Assembly (NCBI GenBank): GCA_022497155.1
Contig: MU385735.1
Span: 1-64,000 of the forward strand
DNA: 64,000 nucleotides
Direction of reading: 5' to 3'
Source: Whalleya microplaca
Taxonomy: Eukaryota > Ascomycota > Sordariomycetes > Xylariales > Xylariaceae
In this document: one piece after another, positions 38,450-51,119 of the stretch
Position numbering within the stretch: the stretch's first letter is position 1
Layout of the letters: every line of letters starts with the position of its first letter
Notes under the pieces: model-generated
The model's database searches: none
What the model saw: the letters and a program-made list of their open reading frames with translations, nothing else
Told to the model about the DNA's origin: nothing
Made by a program: the position numbers and the translations under genes

Positions 38450-39480
38450 ACTTATCGGTCGGTCGGTTTATAAACCATACTTTTTTAATAATATATACCC
38501 TATTTTTTATACCGAAATCGGGTTTTCGACGTTTACGATTAGCTTAATCCGCTATTTATACCTGGGCTTTTTCTACTTAGTGCCGCGCCTACTAAATATA
38601 CGCTTAAATATACTTAACAAATTATTACGCCTTCTCGCGATTTAATTACTTCCTTACTAACTTTAAAAAAAAGTTTTCCGTATACTTTTTCCAGTTAAAC
38701 GGTATATTTATAATATAACTATAAGTTACCTCTAATAATATTAGTTCCCCTAATAACTCGTAAGGTAAAATAGCTTATACAATATTTATAGCAGAAATAA
38801 TTTCCGACCAATTGTCTTAAAAGTAATTTATAAAAAGGCAGAAACGCTAATCGAGATATTCGTTTATAATTTCGGCTTAGCTAACAGTTTATAAATAGCC
38901 TAAAAATAACAACTTTTATTTAATCCCGAGGATTTTAAAAAGCTCATCCGTAAAATCAGAAACGAACTGGAGGCTTTTATCCGAAACAATAAACAAGGGG
39001 ATTCTATAAACGTAAAAAGGGCTCTCGTAATATATATATATAACGTTTTTAGCAGTAGCGGTTCTTTTATATAAAATAGTCCATAACTTCTTCCCTAAAC
39101 AATCTATAATAACCAATATATTATTATATCCCTACTTATTTTTAGATATAAATTTAAAATCTATAACAATATAGTCCTATATTTAATTAAATACCGATAA
39201 AAGGTATAATAATCCCGGCGTTTTATCCCTAAATAACTTAAACAAAAAACAGGGATAATTAGCTATATATATATCTATATCCCTACTTAAACCTAGCCAC
39301 TAATATTATGCCTTAACCATTAGATTTATCTTATAATATCCGGGATATACTATTAAAATCCGGGTATATATTTCGGTTAAAAACTTGGTTCGGAGATTAT
39401 CCCTAACGCTAACAATCAGTCGACCCTAATAAAATACTAGCCCCTAAATCATCTGCTAATCGGAATTATATTTGGCCTCC
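38450..39480 (-). pseudogene. Integrase remnant with an intact 66-codon core stretch
   Basis: A stop-free - strand stretch at 38916-39116 reads MVIIDCLGKK near its start, then IPLFIVSDKSLQFVSDF and ELFKILGIK. It is the central part of the DDE integrase core, with the first two catalytic aspartates kept (VIID and VSDK). Downstream, after RIP stops, AEIINEYLD (about 38850) probably carries the catalytic glutamate. Integrase joins the DNA copy to the host chromosome. The rest of the domain has stops. A + strand frame at 38424-38645 is antisense to it and is not a gene. Confidence 0.8.
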
Positions 39481-39499
39481 CGAATTTTCTTATAATACA

Positions 39500-40330
39500 T
39501 TTCCAGGTTTAGGTTTTCCTTATTAGCCTTTAAGATCTCATTAATAAACACTATACCTAACAGCCTAAACATATCTACTTTAGCGAAATCCACGGCATAA
39601 ATATATAGTACTTTATCTAATTTATTTAACTCGTTTATAACTAATACGTACTCGGTCGTAACCTCCGAATCGGGTATTTTCTTAAAAATAGTTATTATGC
39701 GGTATTTCTCCCTCTTTTATTTTTAAGTACGCTTTATATCCTTAAAATAAAAGAGAATATCCGTTAGCCCGTTTTCCGACCCTAATCGATACGTAATAAT
39801 AAAATAATACTACACAAACAGCTTAGCCCAATTAGCCTATCGGACATTAAGCATACGCTTAATACCGAAATATTCCAATACTTTATAATCTGTAATAATA
39901 TAAAATAGTTCTTTACGTTATAAGCCTATTAGCTCCGTTTGCTAATATTATAAACCTTTAATTACCGCCATCAGTTTCTTATCTTATATAAGGTAATAGT
40001 TTTATATTCGGTTTAAGGTTTCGGACTAAAAGGATATAAGGTACTAAGCCTAATCCTTTTTTTAAAACTGCGATAATACTCCTAAAAAAACACCTTAAAA
40101 GGCGTCCGTCTCCATTTTTATCTTTTTATTATATAAGAAATAAACTAGTACTAAGGCTTTTAGGAGATATCTTTTTAGCTCCTAAAATGTTGCCTTACAT
40201 TTCGAATCCCAGCTAAATAATTTACCTTTATAAATAAGGTTATATAATAGTTTAGCTATAGCGTTATACCGCTCGATAAACTTATAATAAAAGTTATAAA
40301 ACCTTAAAAAAGACTATATCTCTCATATTA
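39500..40330 (-). pseudogene. RNase H and linker remnant (approximate)
   Basis: It lies between RT and integrase on the - strand in the normal Gypsy order. Motifs were not read residue by residue; the call rests on position and on continuing RIP-type stops. GC is a little higher than in the flanking elements. Confidence 0.5.
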
Positions 40331-41000
40331 TAATAAGCTATTTCTAGTTGCGGATAACTTTTACCTTATCCAAATCGATAGCGATTTCTTTAATTAATAT
40401 TACAAACCCCAAAAATTTAATTTTTTATATATAAAATTCGCATTTTTTAATATTTGCCTAAAGACCTACGGCCTATAATCTAGCTAGTACCTTATTTATA
40501 TATTACTAATACTCTTTTTCGGATCGCAAAAAAATCAGAATGTCGTTAATATAAGCGCTATAGAAATTATCTAAATAATCTATTAAAATATTATTAATAT
40601 ATCTCTAAAATATAAAAGGTTTATTAATAAACCTAAACGGTAAAACCTTATATTTATAAATTTTATATCGGGTTCGGAAGGTAATAAGCTTTTTATTATC
40701 GAGTTATATATAAATACGATTAAAAATTTATCGAATATTTATTTTAGTAAATATTTTAGCTTTAAAAATTTACGTTATTATCTCCTTAATTAGCGGTAAG
40801 GGATAGCAGTCTTTTCTAATAATAGCGTTTAATTTCTAATAATTAATATAAAACCTTAACTTCTTATCCTTTTTAAATACAAATAATACTAAAGCGGCCT
40901 ATAACGTTACGCTCGATTTTATAAATCCTTTATAAAGATTATTAATAATATATTAACGATACACTTCTAATTCTTCCAGTAATATTTTATATAAAAGGCT
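40330..41000 (-). pseudogene. Reverse transcriptase remnant (YVDD now YIND)
   Basis: The - strand reads ALVLFVFKKDKKLRFYINY from about 40900, then LNAIIRKDCYPLPLIKEIIT. KIFTKINIR, LITFRTRYKIYKYKVLPF and AYINDILIF (40532-40558) follow. These are the standard Gypsy RT motifs in order with a single RIP change at most sites. The first catalytic aspartate is now asparagine (AAC GAC). The usual cysteine and aspartate of FCVDY are tyrosine and asparagine. Confidence 0.85.
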
Positions 41001-41499
41001 ATAACTTAAGTCTTCAGGTTATAACCTCTCGTTAAGCTCGATCTTATAGTCAATATTAGGTCGATTTAGCGGAAATTTATCGGAATTTACCTTATTAAAA
41101 ACTAAAAATCAGTAATAGTAATATTTAGGCACTACTTATCGCACTATTTCCTATAGGTTCTCGTTATTTTAGTTTAAACTTTAGGCGTCCTTTTTTTTTT
41201 ATATAAAATAATTAATCTTATATAAACTAATAACTCCTAATTAGCCTTTATAGTTTATAGCCTTATCGAAAAGTGTTATATTAATAATAGCGATATTTAT
41301 ATAATATCTATATTATTTTATAAAGCCCTTTCGTTATATATAAATACTTTTATTATCTTTATTTACCTCGATCTTAAGTTTTTCCGGATTAAGCGGCTTA
41401 TTAGGTTTTATAATTATTTAATCTAATTATTACTACATTTTCTATATCTCTTTAAATTACGTACGGGAATCCCGACATTACACGGGTATAGCGTCAGGG

Positions 41500-42650
41500 A
41501 TTTATTATTATCTAGCGATTTAAGCAAGTGCGACTATAGCTTACTCCGTAGCTAAGGTTTTTCCTGCTATTTCTAACTTTTTAATACGTTATTTAATTAA
41601 AAAGGGATTAATATTTCTTATTAGTACCTTCCTTCCTTTAGGTAGCTTTTTAATTATAGCTATAGCAATCGCCTTTATACCTAAGCGCTTATAACCCTTG
41701 CGGCTATTACGCCTACGCTTATCCTCGAAATCTATACGTTTTTCTCTTATAAAGGCGTTCTACTGCCAGCTGCCGTCCCGATCGGGTAGCAGCTTCCCTA
41801 TATCATCTATAGCCAAGTTACGCGTCTCATAATCTAGTCCCTATTTAAGTAAAAATAAAAAATAATAACGTTATATATCCACCATAATATCATACCGGTC
41901 GAACTATTTCTATCCTAAAATAATATCGTATTTTATATCGATAATAAAAAATGTAATATTTTAGATAATACGGTTTTATATTTATAAATACGTAAATATA
42001 GCTACATTAATTAACTATATCGCATTTTTATCGAATCCACTAATCTATTATAATTTAAACTTTTATGTCGTAAGTAATTTTAGTAATTCTAAAAGCCGTT
42101 TTACAAAACGTACGCTTATAAATATATACCTATTCGCTTTTATATCTACTAATATATTATATATAGTTAATAAAAATCCATTATAAACTATTATATATAA
42201 AGCTAATAACGGGTTTTCTTTTAAATACCGATTTAAAAAATCAAATAAAACTTTACTAATATCGACATTTATTACTAATAGTACGTTCCTTAAAATAAAG
42301 TCTAATTGCCTTAAGGTAGCCCTTTTAACTAATCGTCTTTAGGCGCGAATAACTTCTAGGCGTTAAATTCCGGAATGCTTATATAAGCCATAATTACGTT
42401 AAATTAACCTATTTCTAACTTGGTATATTTAGCCTTATAGAAATAACTAAATATAGTATACCCTTTCTAATAATAAATAAAGTATTGTTCCGCTTAAATA
42501 AATATAAATCGATTAGCGTTATTAACTAATCGCTTTTAAATTTTAGTTCCCGATTTATCAGTTCCCAAAAGCGCTACATTCCAATTATTCTATACGTTTG
42601 CCGTACCTTTATTGCTTATAAAGTTATTTTTAATAGAGGTTTTACCTATT
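41500..42650 (-). pseudogene. Protease region between gag and RT
   Basis: A - strand frame continuous with gag runs through this stretch with RIP stops only. The aspartic protease D-S/T-G motif could not be confirmed. At 41680-41830 the DNA is less AT-rich and reads as a basic stretch. The assignment is by order. Confidence 0.45.
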
Positions 42651-42659
42651 AATCCCTTA

Positions 42660-44260
42660 CTCTTATCTTTTTCTAGTTAGAAATCTTTTTTTACTACTTT
42701 CTTTTCTGCCTAAATAATACAGTTGCGATAATAATTATAATTATATTATTAAATAATTTTACAAAATACCGCAAAATTTAATGCCGGATTATAATATTTA
42801 TTAATAATAAATGTATTAAAATAATCGGGTAACTTTCCGAATAAATCCCGCTTTTAAACGTTATAAAAATTACGAATTAATCCCGTAAAACAAACAAACT
42901 CTAGATAAAAGGTATTAAAATAATTAGGCTTCTCCATTTCGTATTTGCTATATTTAACTAATATTTTATTATATTCGTTAGAATTTTTATATCTCTCATT
43001 TATATATTTTAAAATTTTATTTATTATTACTAATAAGGAAAATCTATATTTGTTTTTTACAAACAAATAAAATTATTTAATTATACTGCTACTTATACGA
43101 CTTAAAATATATAAACGCTTCTTTATTTTTAAATAAAATATATTTACGCTAGCGGCTAGCTTATTTTTTATTTACATTTTTTAATACGCATAACCGATTT
43201 TAGGTTTACTATTAGTTAACGTATTATTTATAAATATAAGTAGGTCTGGCAACTTAACGTAATATAATCCTTTTTCCGTAAATGTTATACTAAATATGTC
43301 TATACGTAAGGTACAGGGCATTTTTATAGAAATGTGAGGTATATCCTCGGGAGTCTCGGCGCTAGAAAAAACCTGCTATACCTATAACGTAACGCGCTAT
43401 TACTAGATAATAATTTCTCTTAGATCTTTTAGCTAGTCCTCTTTCTCTTCTAACTGAAAAATCTAAAGCGCCGTTTATCGCACCTATTTATCTTCTAGTT
43501 AAATACTTAAACTAAATCCTTAATCGCGCAACATTTTAATAACGCTACCTTATTTACGTGCCAAATAGTATATTTACGTTATCTAATACTAATACGCCAT
43601 TAATATAAGGACTTATTATTTAAATTTCTAAAATAAAGCTTTCGAGTAAACACATATATTCTTAAACTAGGTAGCATCTATAGCGCCTTCCGCTTTAAAC
43701 CACTTTTCGTAACCTAGCTATATCAATAGTAAAAAAAATACGGAAAGGCCATCTTTTACATTAACGTACAACTCGGCTACGTTATTTAATATCTATTAAA
43801 AAAACTTATCTAACCCTACTAGGGTTTTTTTATAAACTAAGTTTTTTATAGCTTTCTTATTAAAAGTCTCTCGGAATTTAGCGAGAGTCTCCCGAACCTC
43901 CTAAATTTCTTCATTTTTTTCTCCTTTTTCGTTATCCAGAATTGCTAATATAGCAGGCGCTTTAAAACTATAAATACCGCTTAAACAGGAGCGACTTCCC
44001 AAATCGGAATTGCGTACGCGATCAGGCTACGGCAGGTTCCGCTCTAAATTAAGCAAAAAAAAGCGCACCTCCTTCCGGGCGCGTTCTTTATTAGCTGCAC
44101 GTTCCTTAGGTATACGCGCTATTGCTAATATAATATATCGTTTCGGTATAAAATACACTAATCCGGTACTTTTTAATTCTGGTATATTTTCGCGGGTTCG
44201 CAAATGCGATAACCCTAATATTAATAAGTGTAATATTAATTGGGAGTTTATAATTATTCT
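42660..44260 (-). pseudogene. gag remnant of the complete Gypsy
   Basis: One - strand frame can be followed from about 44200 (KERARKEVRFFLLNLERNLP, then PDRVRNSDLGSRS) through EVRETLAKFRETF near 43890. It continues to a stop-free piece at 42854-43066 (RFSLLVIINKILKYINERYK inside) and then LPDYFNTF. All interruptions are TAA or TAG. Gag forms the virus-like particle. A + strand frame at 44010-44276 is antisense to its CpG-rich start and is not a gene. Confidence 0.7.
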
Positions 44261-44304
44261 CGATAGTAATCGGTAATTAGTTAATAAAATAAGTTTTGTT
44301 ATTA

Positions 44305-44528
44305 TGTTACGGGAACTGGCTATAATAGTAATAAGTCATACCTTTTGCTCAATTAATATAATATAACAAAGCTGGAGATCTAAAATTACGGGAGGTGCGC
44401 AGGTATTTTATATAGTGGCTACCCCACTTTACTTAAGTAGCTACGATATCCGTGCATTAATTCTAGGCTTTGTTACCCTAGGTTAAAATCCGGCTAATTA
44501 AGTCCCAGGATCAGGTGAATCCATAACA
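44305..44528 (-). repeat. 5' LTR of the complete Gypsy
   Basis: It starts TGTTACGGGAACTGG and ends ATCCATAACA, followed by the target duplication ATTTA. The bases just inside (44300-44304, TAATAAC on the - strand) may be a RIP-mutated TGG-type primer binding site, but this is uncertain. Confidence 0.92.
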
Positions 44529-44533
44529 ATTTA

Positions 44534-47500
44534 TAAATTAGGATTTCTTAATAATAAATACTCGATTTCCGATATCGAAATCCGGTTTACGATAATATTT
44601 ATTTACCTAGTTAACTATAGACCTTCGGGCAGCCTTATAGTATTTTTTAATAATACTAGTAATAGTTTAAGCCTTTTCTTTCGACAGCTTTTCTTAAAAA
44701 ATTATATCTTAAAAATCGGTTATCCGGTACGTTTAATCGAAATATAACGGCATAAAAAATTCTATTTCTATTTTATAAAACGATAAATCGGTAAAATTAT
44801 ATAAAAAACTTATTTATATTATATTTATAACAAAAATCGCTTTAAACTAATTATTTTAATAGTAGTTTATATATAGCCGTAAACGTTAATTAATAAACTA
44901 GTAAATATTTTCTATTTAGCCGGCCGTTTAAAAATATTTAAATAATAATAGTTTTTATTTAATACCGAAAATTTTAAAAATCTTATCGGTAAAATCGGAT
45001 ATAAATTATAAATTACGGTTGCTAATTACTAATTACGGTAGCCCGTATACGCGGTAAAAACTTTCGTAATATATAAATACGAAATTTTTACTTATATTTT
45101 CCTTAATATAAAAAATACTTTAGACGCGTTTATTAAATTTGTTAATTATAATATATAAATTATCGAACCTATATTAGTCTAAAAACATAAATTTAAAATC
45201 TATTATAATATATCATTAAGCGCGTAACGGAATAAATAATAGGTATAATAAGCCTGATATTTTATTTCGGAGTAATTTCGACAATTGATATATTATATAA
45301 TTAGATATAAATCGGTCGATATCCTTATTTATCCTTAGCTATTAATATTATAGCGTTATTAACTATCAGGTTTTATTATGCCTAAAATACGCGGTTATAA
45401 TATAAGAATATACTTTATTTAAAACTTTAGTTTATAAATTATTTATTTTTAATACTATTAGGCAGCCTTTATATAACACTAGGTCTTTAGTTATACTTTA
45501 ATCGGAGCCCTTTTTTATTTTTGCCTTAAAGCAATAAATTCCGAGCTTAAGGTTTTATCGGTTAAAATATAAGATTTCGTTTATTAATATTATTCCGAAT
45601 AATAAAGGGGAAAAAATATCGACGTCGTTAAATATACTAATTTTTATAACTCTTATTTCTAAGAAAATAAATAAATCTTTTATATATTTAATAAAACAAA
45701 TCTATATTATATGAATAGCCCGGAATAAGGCTATTATACGCTATATTTCTTTTTTTTCTTTTTATATTTTAAGGTTTTCGGCCTTTCGTAATAAAACATT
45801 AGCTACTTTATTTTTTTTATTAAGGCAAAAGGTAATAATAAAATAATATTGCGATAAAAGTTCGGACTAAATAACCTATTTTATATTGAAGAGTTTTTTT
45901 ATACCGAAATATTTTAAAATATAATAATTAGTAATAATAATAAACAGTTAAGTATATTATAATTTAATAAACTCCATACGTTAATATTATAAAACTCGGA
46001 CTATTATTAACAGCTCCTTATTATATATTAGATAAAATTGTTCGGCCCCTTATAATACTTCCGAAAAAAAAGCCATAAAATACTAATAGCTATTATCGTA
46101 CTTTTAATTAAACATTCCGGCTATTATATTATTAAACGCGTCAGTTTTTAATCGTATTTCCTTATCGAATAAAAAATGCGTTAAAATTAATACATTTAGC
46201 AGTCGGGACTTTAATTTCCCAAACGCCGCTATATAGTTTTTACTTTAAAACTATACCTATCTTTTATAAATTAAGTTAATTAGTAATCGCGTTATATGTT
46301 TATATTTTCTTATAAACTTATAGTAAAAATTATAAAACCCTAAAAATAATTAGATTTTTTTAACGGTAATAAAAGTTTCCTAAATATATACTACCTTAAC
46401 TTTTTAGAAATTTATTTCGACGTTATTTATTCCTAAAATAAATCTAAGAAATTTAGTTTTTATAATATAAAATTTACATTTATTTAGGTTCATTTAAAAT
46501 CCGGCAGCGCGAAACTTATTTAAAACCTTTTTTATATATTAGATATATTATGTTTTATTTTTTTAAAATATAATAATACTATTAATATAAGCACTATAAA
46601 AATTATTTAGGTAATTTATTAACGCGTCGTTAATATATCGTTAAAATATAAAAAGTTTATTAGTTAGTCCAAATAATAAAACCTTATATCGGAAAATGCT
46701 ATAACGAGTTTTAAAGGTCATAAAATCTTTATATTCGAAATATATGCGAGTTTTATAAAAAGTTTGCCTAATATCGATTTTTATAAAAATCTTAACTTTT
46801 TTAAAACGGGATAAAGTTTCTTTAATTAATAAAAGTAGGTATTAATTCTTTTTAATAATTATATTTAAATGCTAGTAATCGATATAAAATCGAAACTCTT
46901 TATTAAGCTTAAGTATAAAAAGTACTGGCGTAACTTACGGGGCGTTACTGAATTTAATAAAACTTTTCTATAGATTTTTCGTGTAATATTTCTTATAAAC
47001 TTCCAGATTTTTGAGAGATATCTTAAATAATAGGCTATAACTTAAATCTTTTAGTTAGGCACTATTTTTTTAAATTAATCCGATAGTTAATTAGACGATT
47101 TAATGCAAGTTTATTAAATCGAACTTTATTAAAAACGTCGAAATACCCGCGATAATATTTTAGTATAACTTCCTAGGCTTTCCGGTATAATTTTTCGGTA
47201 TCTTTATTTTATAAATATTAGTTTTATATATAATTAAATTAAATAATTTAACTATATATAAAAATATATTGTTATTTATTACTGCTATATCGATATATTT
47301 TTTATATTAAATAATATCTCGGCGCAAGCGATAAAAGCCTTTTTAGTCCCTTAATTATTTTTTTACTAATTATACGCAACTACGCTTATCGGTTTTAAAG
47401 TTATCGGCTTTAAGTCTTTTATTTAATTAAAATTACGTTAAGGCTTATAAAGCCGACGGTTAAAGGCGTATATTTAAAAACATTTTTTTATTTCTTATAT

Positions 47501-47560
47501 CAAGGGGTCGTTATGAAATATAATACTTATAACATATAATAAAGTATATATCGGTATAAG
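44534..47560 (-). pseudogene. pol remnant of the interrupted Gypsy, including RT
   Basis: The - strand shows KTRIYFEYKDFMTFKTRYSI, followed by FRYKVLLFGLTN and RYINDALINYLNNFYSAYINSII in the 46.55-46.80 kb region. These are RT motifs 3 to 5. At the active site (46573-46593) YVDD appears as YINS, so the first aspartate is lost; the second position is serine, which one G-to-A change does not explain if it began as aspartate. Integrase would lie at 44.5-45.5 kb. The left continuation is at 36.69-37.43 kb. Confidence 0.7.
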
Positions 47561-47699
47561 CAGGGTTGTGATTAAGTCACTAATTAGTGGCTAAAGTTAG
47601 TCAGGCCTGTGACTTAAGTTAAGCTAGTTAATTAGTCACTTAACTAAGACTAGTACAAGTTAGTCAAGTAATTAACTAAGACTAACTTGCTTAAGTTAG

Positions 47700-48260
47700 T
47701 TAGTCACTTAAAAATGACTAATAACTTAATTAAAAAATTAGGGATTTTAAGTATTTTTAAGTGTTTTTAAGTAATTAAAACGTTAATTTAACTTTTTATT
47801 TTTCTAAATACGTTTTTAAAAAATCGACATAATAAATTAAATATCTTTTTTATTATAATACTTATAATGTTATTCTTTACTTTATTATAAGCATATTATA
47901 TAATATAATTATTAACGTTAAAATAATTATAATATTATTTAAACTTACGTAGTTATTATAATATCGAACTTATTTAATTTAAAATTTTCCAATTCGTCGT
48001 TTAAGCACTTTTTTAAATAATTCGCTATAATAAATTAAATATCTTTTTAATTATTATGGTTATCATTACCGTTTTTAATCTATTATAAGCATATTATATA
48101 ATATAATTATCAACTTTAAAATCGTTATAATACTATTTAGATACATAAAGTTATTTTAAAATCGAACTTATTTAATTTAAAATTTTCTAATTCGTTGTTT
48201 AAGTATGTTTCCTAATAATTTGCTATAATAAATTAGATAACGCCTTTATTACAATACCTA
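47700..48260 (-). repeat. Left subterminal repeats of the hAT element
   Basis: Three degenerate blocks near 47800-47880, 47985-48052 and 48185-48245 carry (on the - strand) the CTTAAACGACGAATTGGAAA core and a GATATTTAATTTATTATAG tail. They match the three internal repeats of the miniature elements. The outer 150 bp is the TGACTAA/TTAGTCA array. Confidence 0.75.
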
Positions 48261-48449
48261 TTATAACCGTTTTTAAGTTACTATAAGTATATTATATAAT
48301 ATAAATATTAACGTTAAAATAAAATTATTTAATTTTAATTTTAAACTTTTAACTTATTATTTTTAACTTTTTTTTTATTTTTATTTTTTAAACCTTAATA
48401 TTAATACCCTGACTATTACTTTAAAGAAATCTAATAATTATATAAGCTT

Positions 48450-50990
48450 AATTTTTCTTATTTTTTTCTATTTCTTTAATTTGACTATTTTTTAAAACTG
48501 TTTTTGTAACGTTTTAATATCGTATTTCTAGCTTTTTAATAAAGTAAGCCATTTAATTGTTTCTAGCTGTAATTTATTTCTACTTTTAGAAATAATATAA
48601 TTTAAAATCGAAAAAGCTCTTTTAGCTAAAGCTGAAGTTGCTGGAATAGCTAAATAACGCCTTACTAAAATCGATAAAATAAAAAACGAGGTAAATTAGC
48701 TTTCCACTATAACAATGCGTCTGTCTATTAAATTAATTAGTAATTATTTTAATATAATATTAATATAAACTTACCTCTCTAAGGTATCTGCCTTCACTTA
48801 AATATATATCTAATAGTTAACTTTCGAGAAAAGTATTTATTAAATTTTTTACAGCTTATATTAATTGCTATAATAAATCCCCTTAATATCGGAGCCTAAT
48901 TATATATTAATTTAATAATAAATTAATAATAATAAGTTATACGATATAATTTATAATATCGGGTTCTCTGTAAACTCGTTACTGATATTCGGTAACTAAT
49001 AATCGTAAATTCTTCCAAATCTAATAAACAAATAATAAACTACGGGATATAGTAATATAGATTTCGGCTTATAAATACATTATCGGTTTAATAAATATTT
49101 CGAATATTCGTTTTAATTTATTTAAAATATACCAATCTAATTGATTTGGAAATATTTTAATAAGTTTATTATAATCGGTATTTCGATATATATATAATAA
49201 AGGCTCTTTTAATTCTAAAAGCGCTTTTATTATATTATAAGTCGAATTTCAACGTGTTTATAAATCTTTTAATAAATTAATAATTATTGTTAAAATATAA
49301 AGAATAATTAACTTACCGATTGGAATAATTATTTTACCGTAATTATGTGGTAAAATATTGTCTCTTTTAGCATTAATTATTTCTTGTAAAAATTCCTTTC
49401 GAATATTTGAAGTAAATTTCGTTAATATACATATACGTTAAATTTGGTTAATTAAATTTAATAACATAATAAGTTATAAATAAAAAAAATATAGTAAAAT
49501 AAAATAAAATAAACTTACTTTTTTAAATTTCGTCCTTTTCTCGATATTCCCCGTTATTTTTGATAATTAGTAATTCGATATTTATATATTATAATATAAA
49601 TTCAGTTATTTCGTCGTTAGATATATAATCTTTTAATATATTTTTACCACTATATTTATAACGTGCGTAATATAATGAATATCGTTATAAAATTCCTTAT
49701 TAAAAATGATTATAAGTATTTGTAAATTAGTGAAGGAATATATTATTATTCGGTGCGTTATTTCGAGTAATACTAAATTAAGTTAGTTAAAAAAAATTAA
49801 AATATGTTTAATAAAAATAAATACCTGAAAATATTACTTAGTTTTAAATTCATATAACCTGATATTAATTTTTCGAATTCTTGTAAAATATAAATACTAA
49901 TATGGTTTAAAGTTAAATTTTCGAAAGCGATTAATTTATAATTTAAATTAAAATTAGTATCGATAAATGAAATAATAACACCTATAAAGGCTGTATTCGA
50001 ATTTGAAGTCTAAATATCGAATATGATCGAAAATTTACCGAATATATCGATATTAGATTTTAATTCCGAATTAAAAACATTTAAAAATATTTTAAAATTC
50101 GATTTTAATTATATTTTAATTTTCTAATAATTAATAATTGGAAATTCCCTATTAAATAAATTAGATTAATTAATATTAAAATATAATAAATTTACGGATT
50201 ATAATATTATAAAAGTTCTTAAAAAGAATTCGAATTTATAATATTAAAAAATAAGTTATTTTCGATAATAATGTTTAATATTTTAAAATAAGCTTCGTTT
50301 TCGTTAAATACCTTATTATCGATATTATTTTCGATAATTATATTATTTTAAACTCGTTTTTGCGATTATAAGTTAAAAAAAGTTAAAGAATTATTTGATA
50401 TAGCTGATCTTATTAAATATTAATTAAATTAATTAAACGTTTTAAATTAATATATTAAAATTATTTATTTAATTATTTCCCTTCGATTTCGGCTTTTTCG
50501 TTATGGGCAATTATAGGGTGTTTTAAAATATAATGATGTGCGAAATTTAAAGTTAAAAAACTTTTAACTTTTACCGGTATTTTATAAGTATATTTAAATT
50601 AATAAAGTAATACGTTAATAAATTAAATAATAAAATAATAAAAAAGTAAACTTATAAAATATATGTAATTAATACCTGCCTTAATTTATTTAAATTAATA
50701 AGTAATAAAATTCGAATAAATAATTTTTTTTTAAATATATAAGCCGGAAATAAATTATCTGGCTTTAATTTAAAATCAGGTTAATTTTCTTTTTCATAAG
50801 CTTTGTTATTGTTAGATTTTTTTCAATTAGGTATATTAGTATTATCCGATTAAATAATTTTAATAGTAGATTTGGAAACAACCGATTTATTATCGAAATT
50901 ACCGGAAGAAGATATTTTTGATTATTAGAAATAATTAAAAATATAAAGTAATAGTAATAAAATTGTAATAATAACAATAATAACGATAAT
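48450..50990 (-). pseudogene. hAT family transposase, RIP-inactivated
   Basis: Two diagnostic parts are readable on the - strand. At 49238-49267, DL, stop, TR, stop, NSTYN (original TRWNSTYN) is followed by ALLELKEPLLYIYRNTDYNK, from the RNase H-like catalytic fold. At 48560-48720, RRYLAIPATSALAKRAFSIL followed by SKSRNKLQLETIKWLTLLKS is the C-terminal hAT dimerisation domain. Just upstream of the latter a 6-T run (near 48690) marks a 1-base frame slip. A 50-base GT...AG segment at 48725-48774 looks like an intron. The N-terminal part (50.5-50.9 kb) is weaker and may hold a BED-type finger (RTSLYFKTPYNCP). Stops are of RIP type. Confidence 0.85.
48725..48774 (-). other. Probable intron in the hAT transposase
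   Basis: On the - strand it runs GTAAGTTTATATT to TTAATTTAATAG with an internal ACTAAT branch-like site. It is 50 bases, typical of filamentous fungi. Removing it joins GGTATCTTAGAGAG-like coding sequence to the exon encoding the start of the dimerisation domain. Confidence 0.65.
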
Positions 50991-51119
50991 AATAACTATA
51001 TAATAGTTAAGCTTTTTAAATAATAATATAATAATATTTTTTATCCGTATAGAAAAAGAAAATATTAAAGAAAAACAGTTTATTTTTATAAATATATTTA
51101 ATCTAAAAATGAAACAAAT

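Larger units (their letters stand above)
37439..44528 (-). mobile_element. Complete RIP-mutated Gypsy (7,090 bp) with 5-bp TSD
   Basis: Two 224-bp direct LTRs (37439-37662 and 44305-44528) are flanked by a perfect 5-bp duplication ATTTA (37434-37438 and 44529-44533). The polypurine tract CATTTCCCCCCAT next to the left LTR shows it reads on the - strand. Gag (right), protease, RT, RNase H and integrase (left) follow in order. Less damaged than its neighbours, it still contains two stop-free pol and gag stretches over 60 codons. It is nested in an older Gypsy of the same orientation. Confidence 0.92.
36453..47560 (-). mobile_element. RIP-mutated Gypsy on the minus strand, interrupted by another Gypsy
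   Basis: The 3' LTR (36453-36687) and adjacent polypurine tract are at the left. Pol continues right to 37433, is interrupted by the 7,090-bp Gypsy insertion (37439-44528), and resumes from 44534 to 47560 with RT around 46.5-46.9 kb. The 5' part and 5' LTR are missing because the element ends abruptly at the hAT junction (47561). All motifs carry RIP stops. Confidence 0.7.

Noticed and set aside
38424..38645. 73-codon frame on the + strand
   Set aside because: It lies antisense to the integrase end of the complete - strand Gypsy, in a CpG-keeping patch with few stops.
44010..44276. 88-codon arginine-rich frame on the + strand, the longest stop-free frame in the window
   Set aside because: It is antisense to the gag start, where the - strand frame reads consistently with gag downstream. 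The basic composition comes from the CpG-rich complement.
50765..50977. 70-codon hydrophobic frame on the - strand inside the hAT element
   Set aside because: A different - strand frame over the same bases looks more like a polar transposase N-terminus, so this is an out-of-frame shadow.
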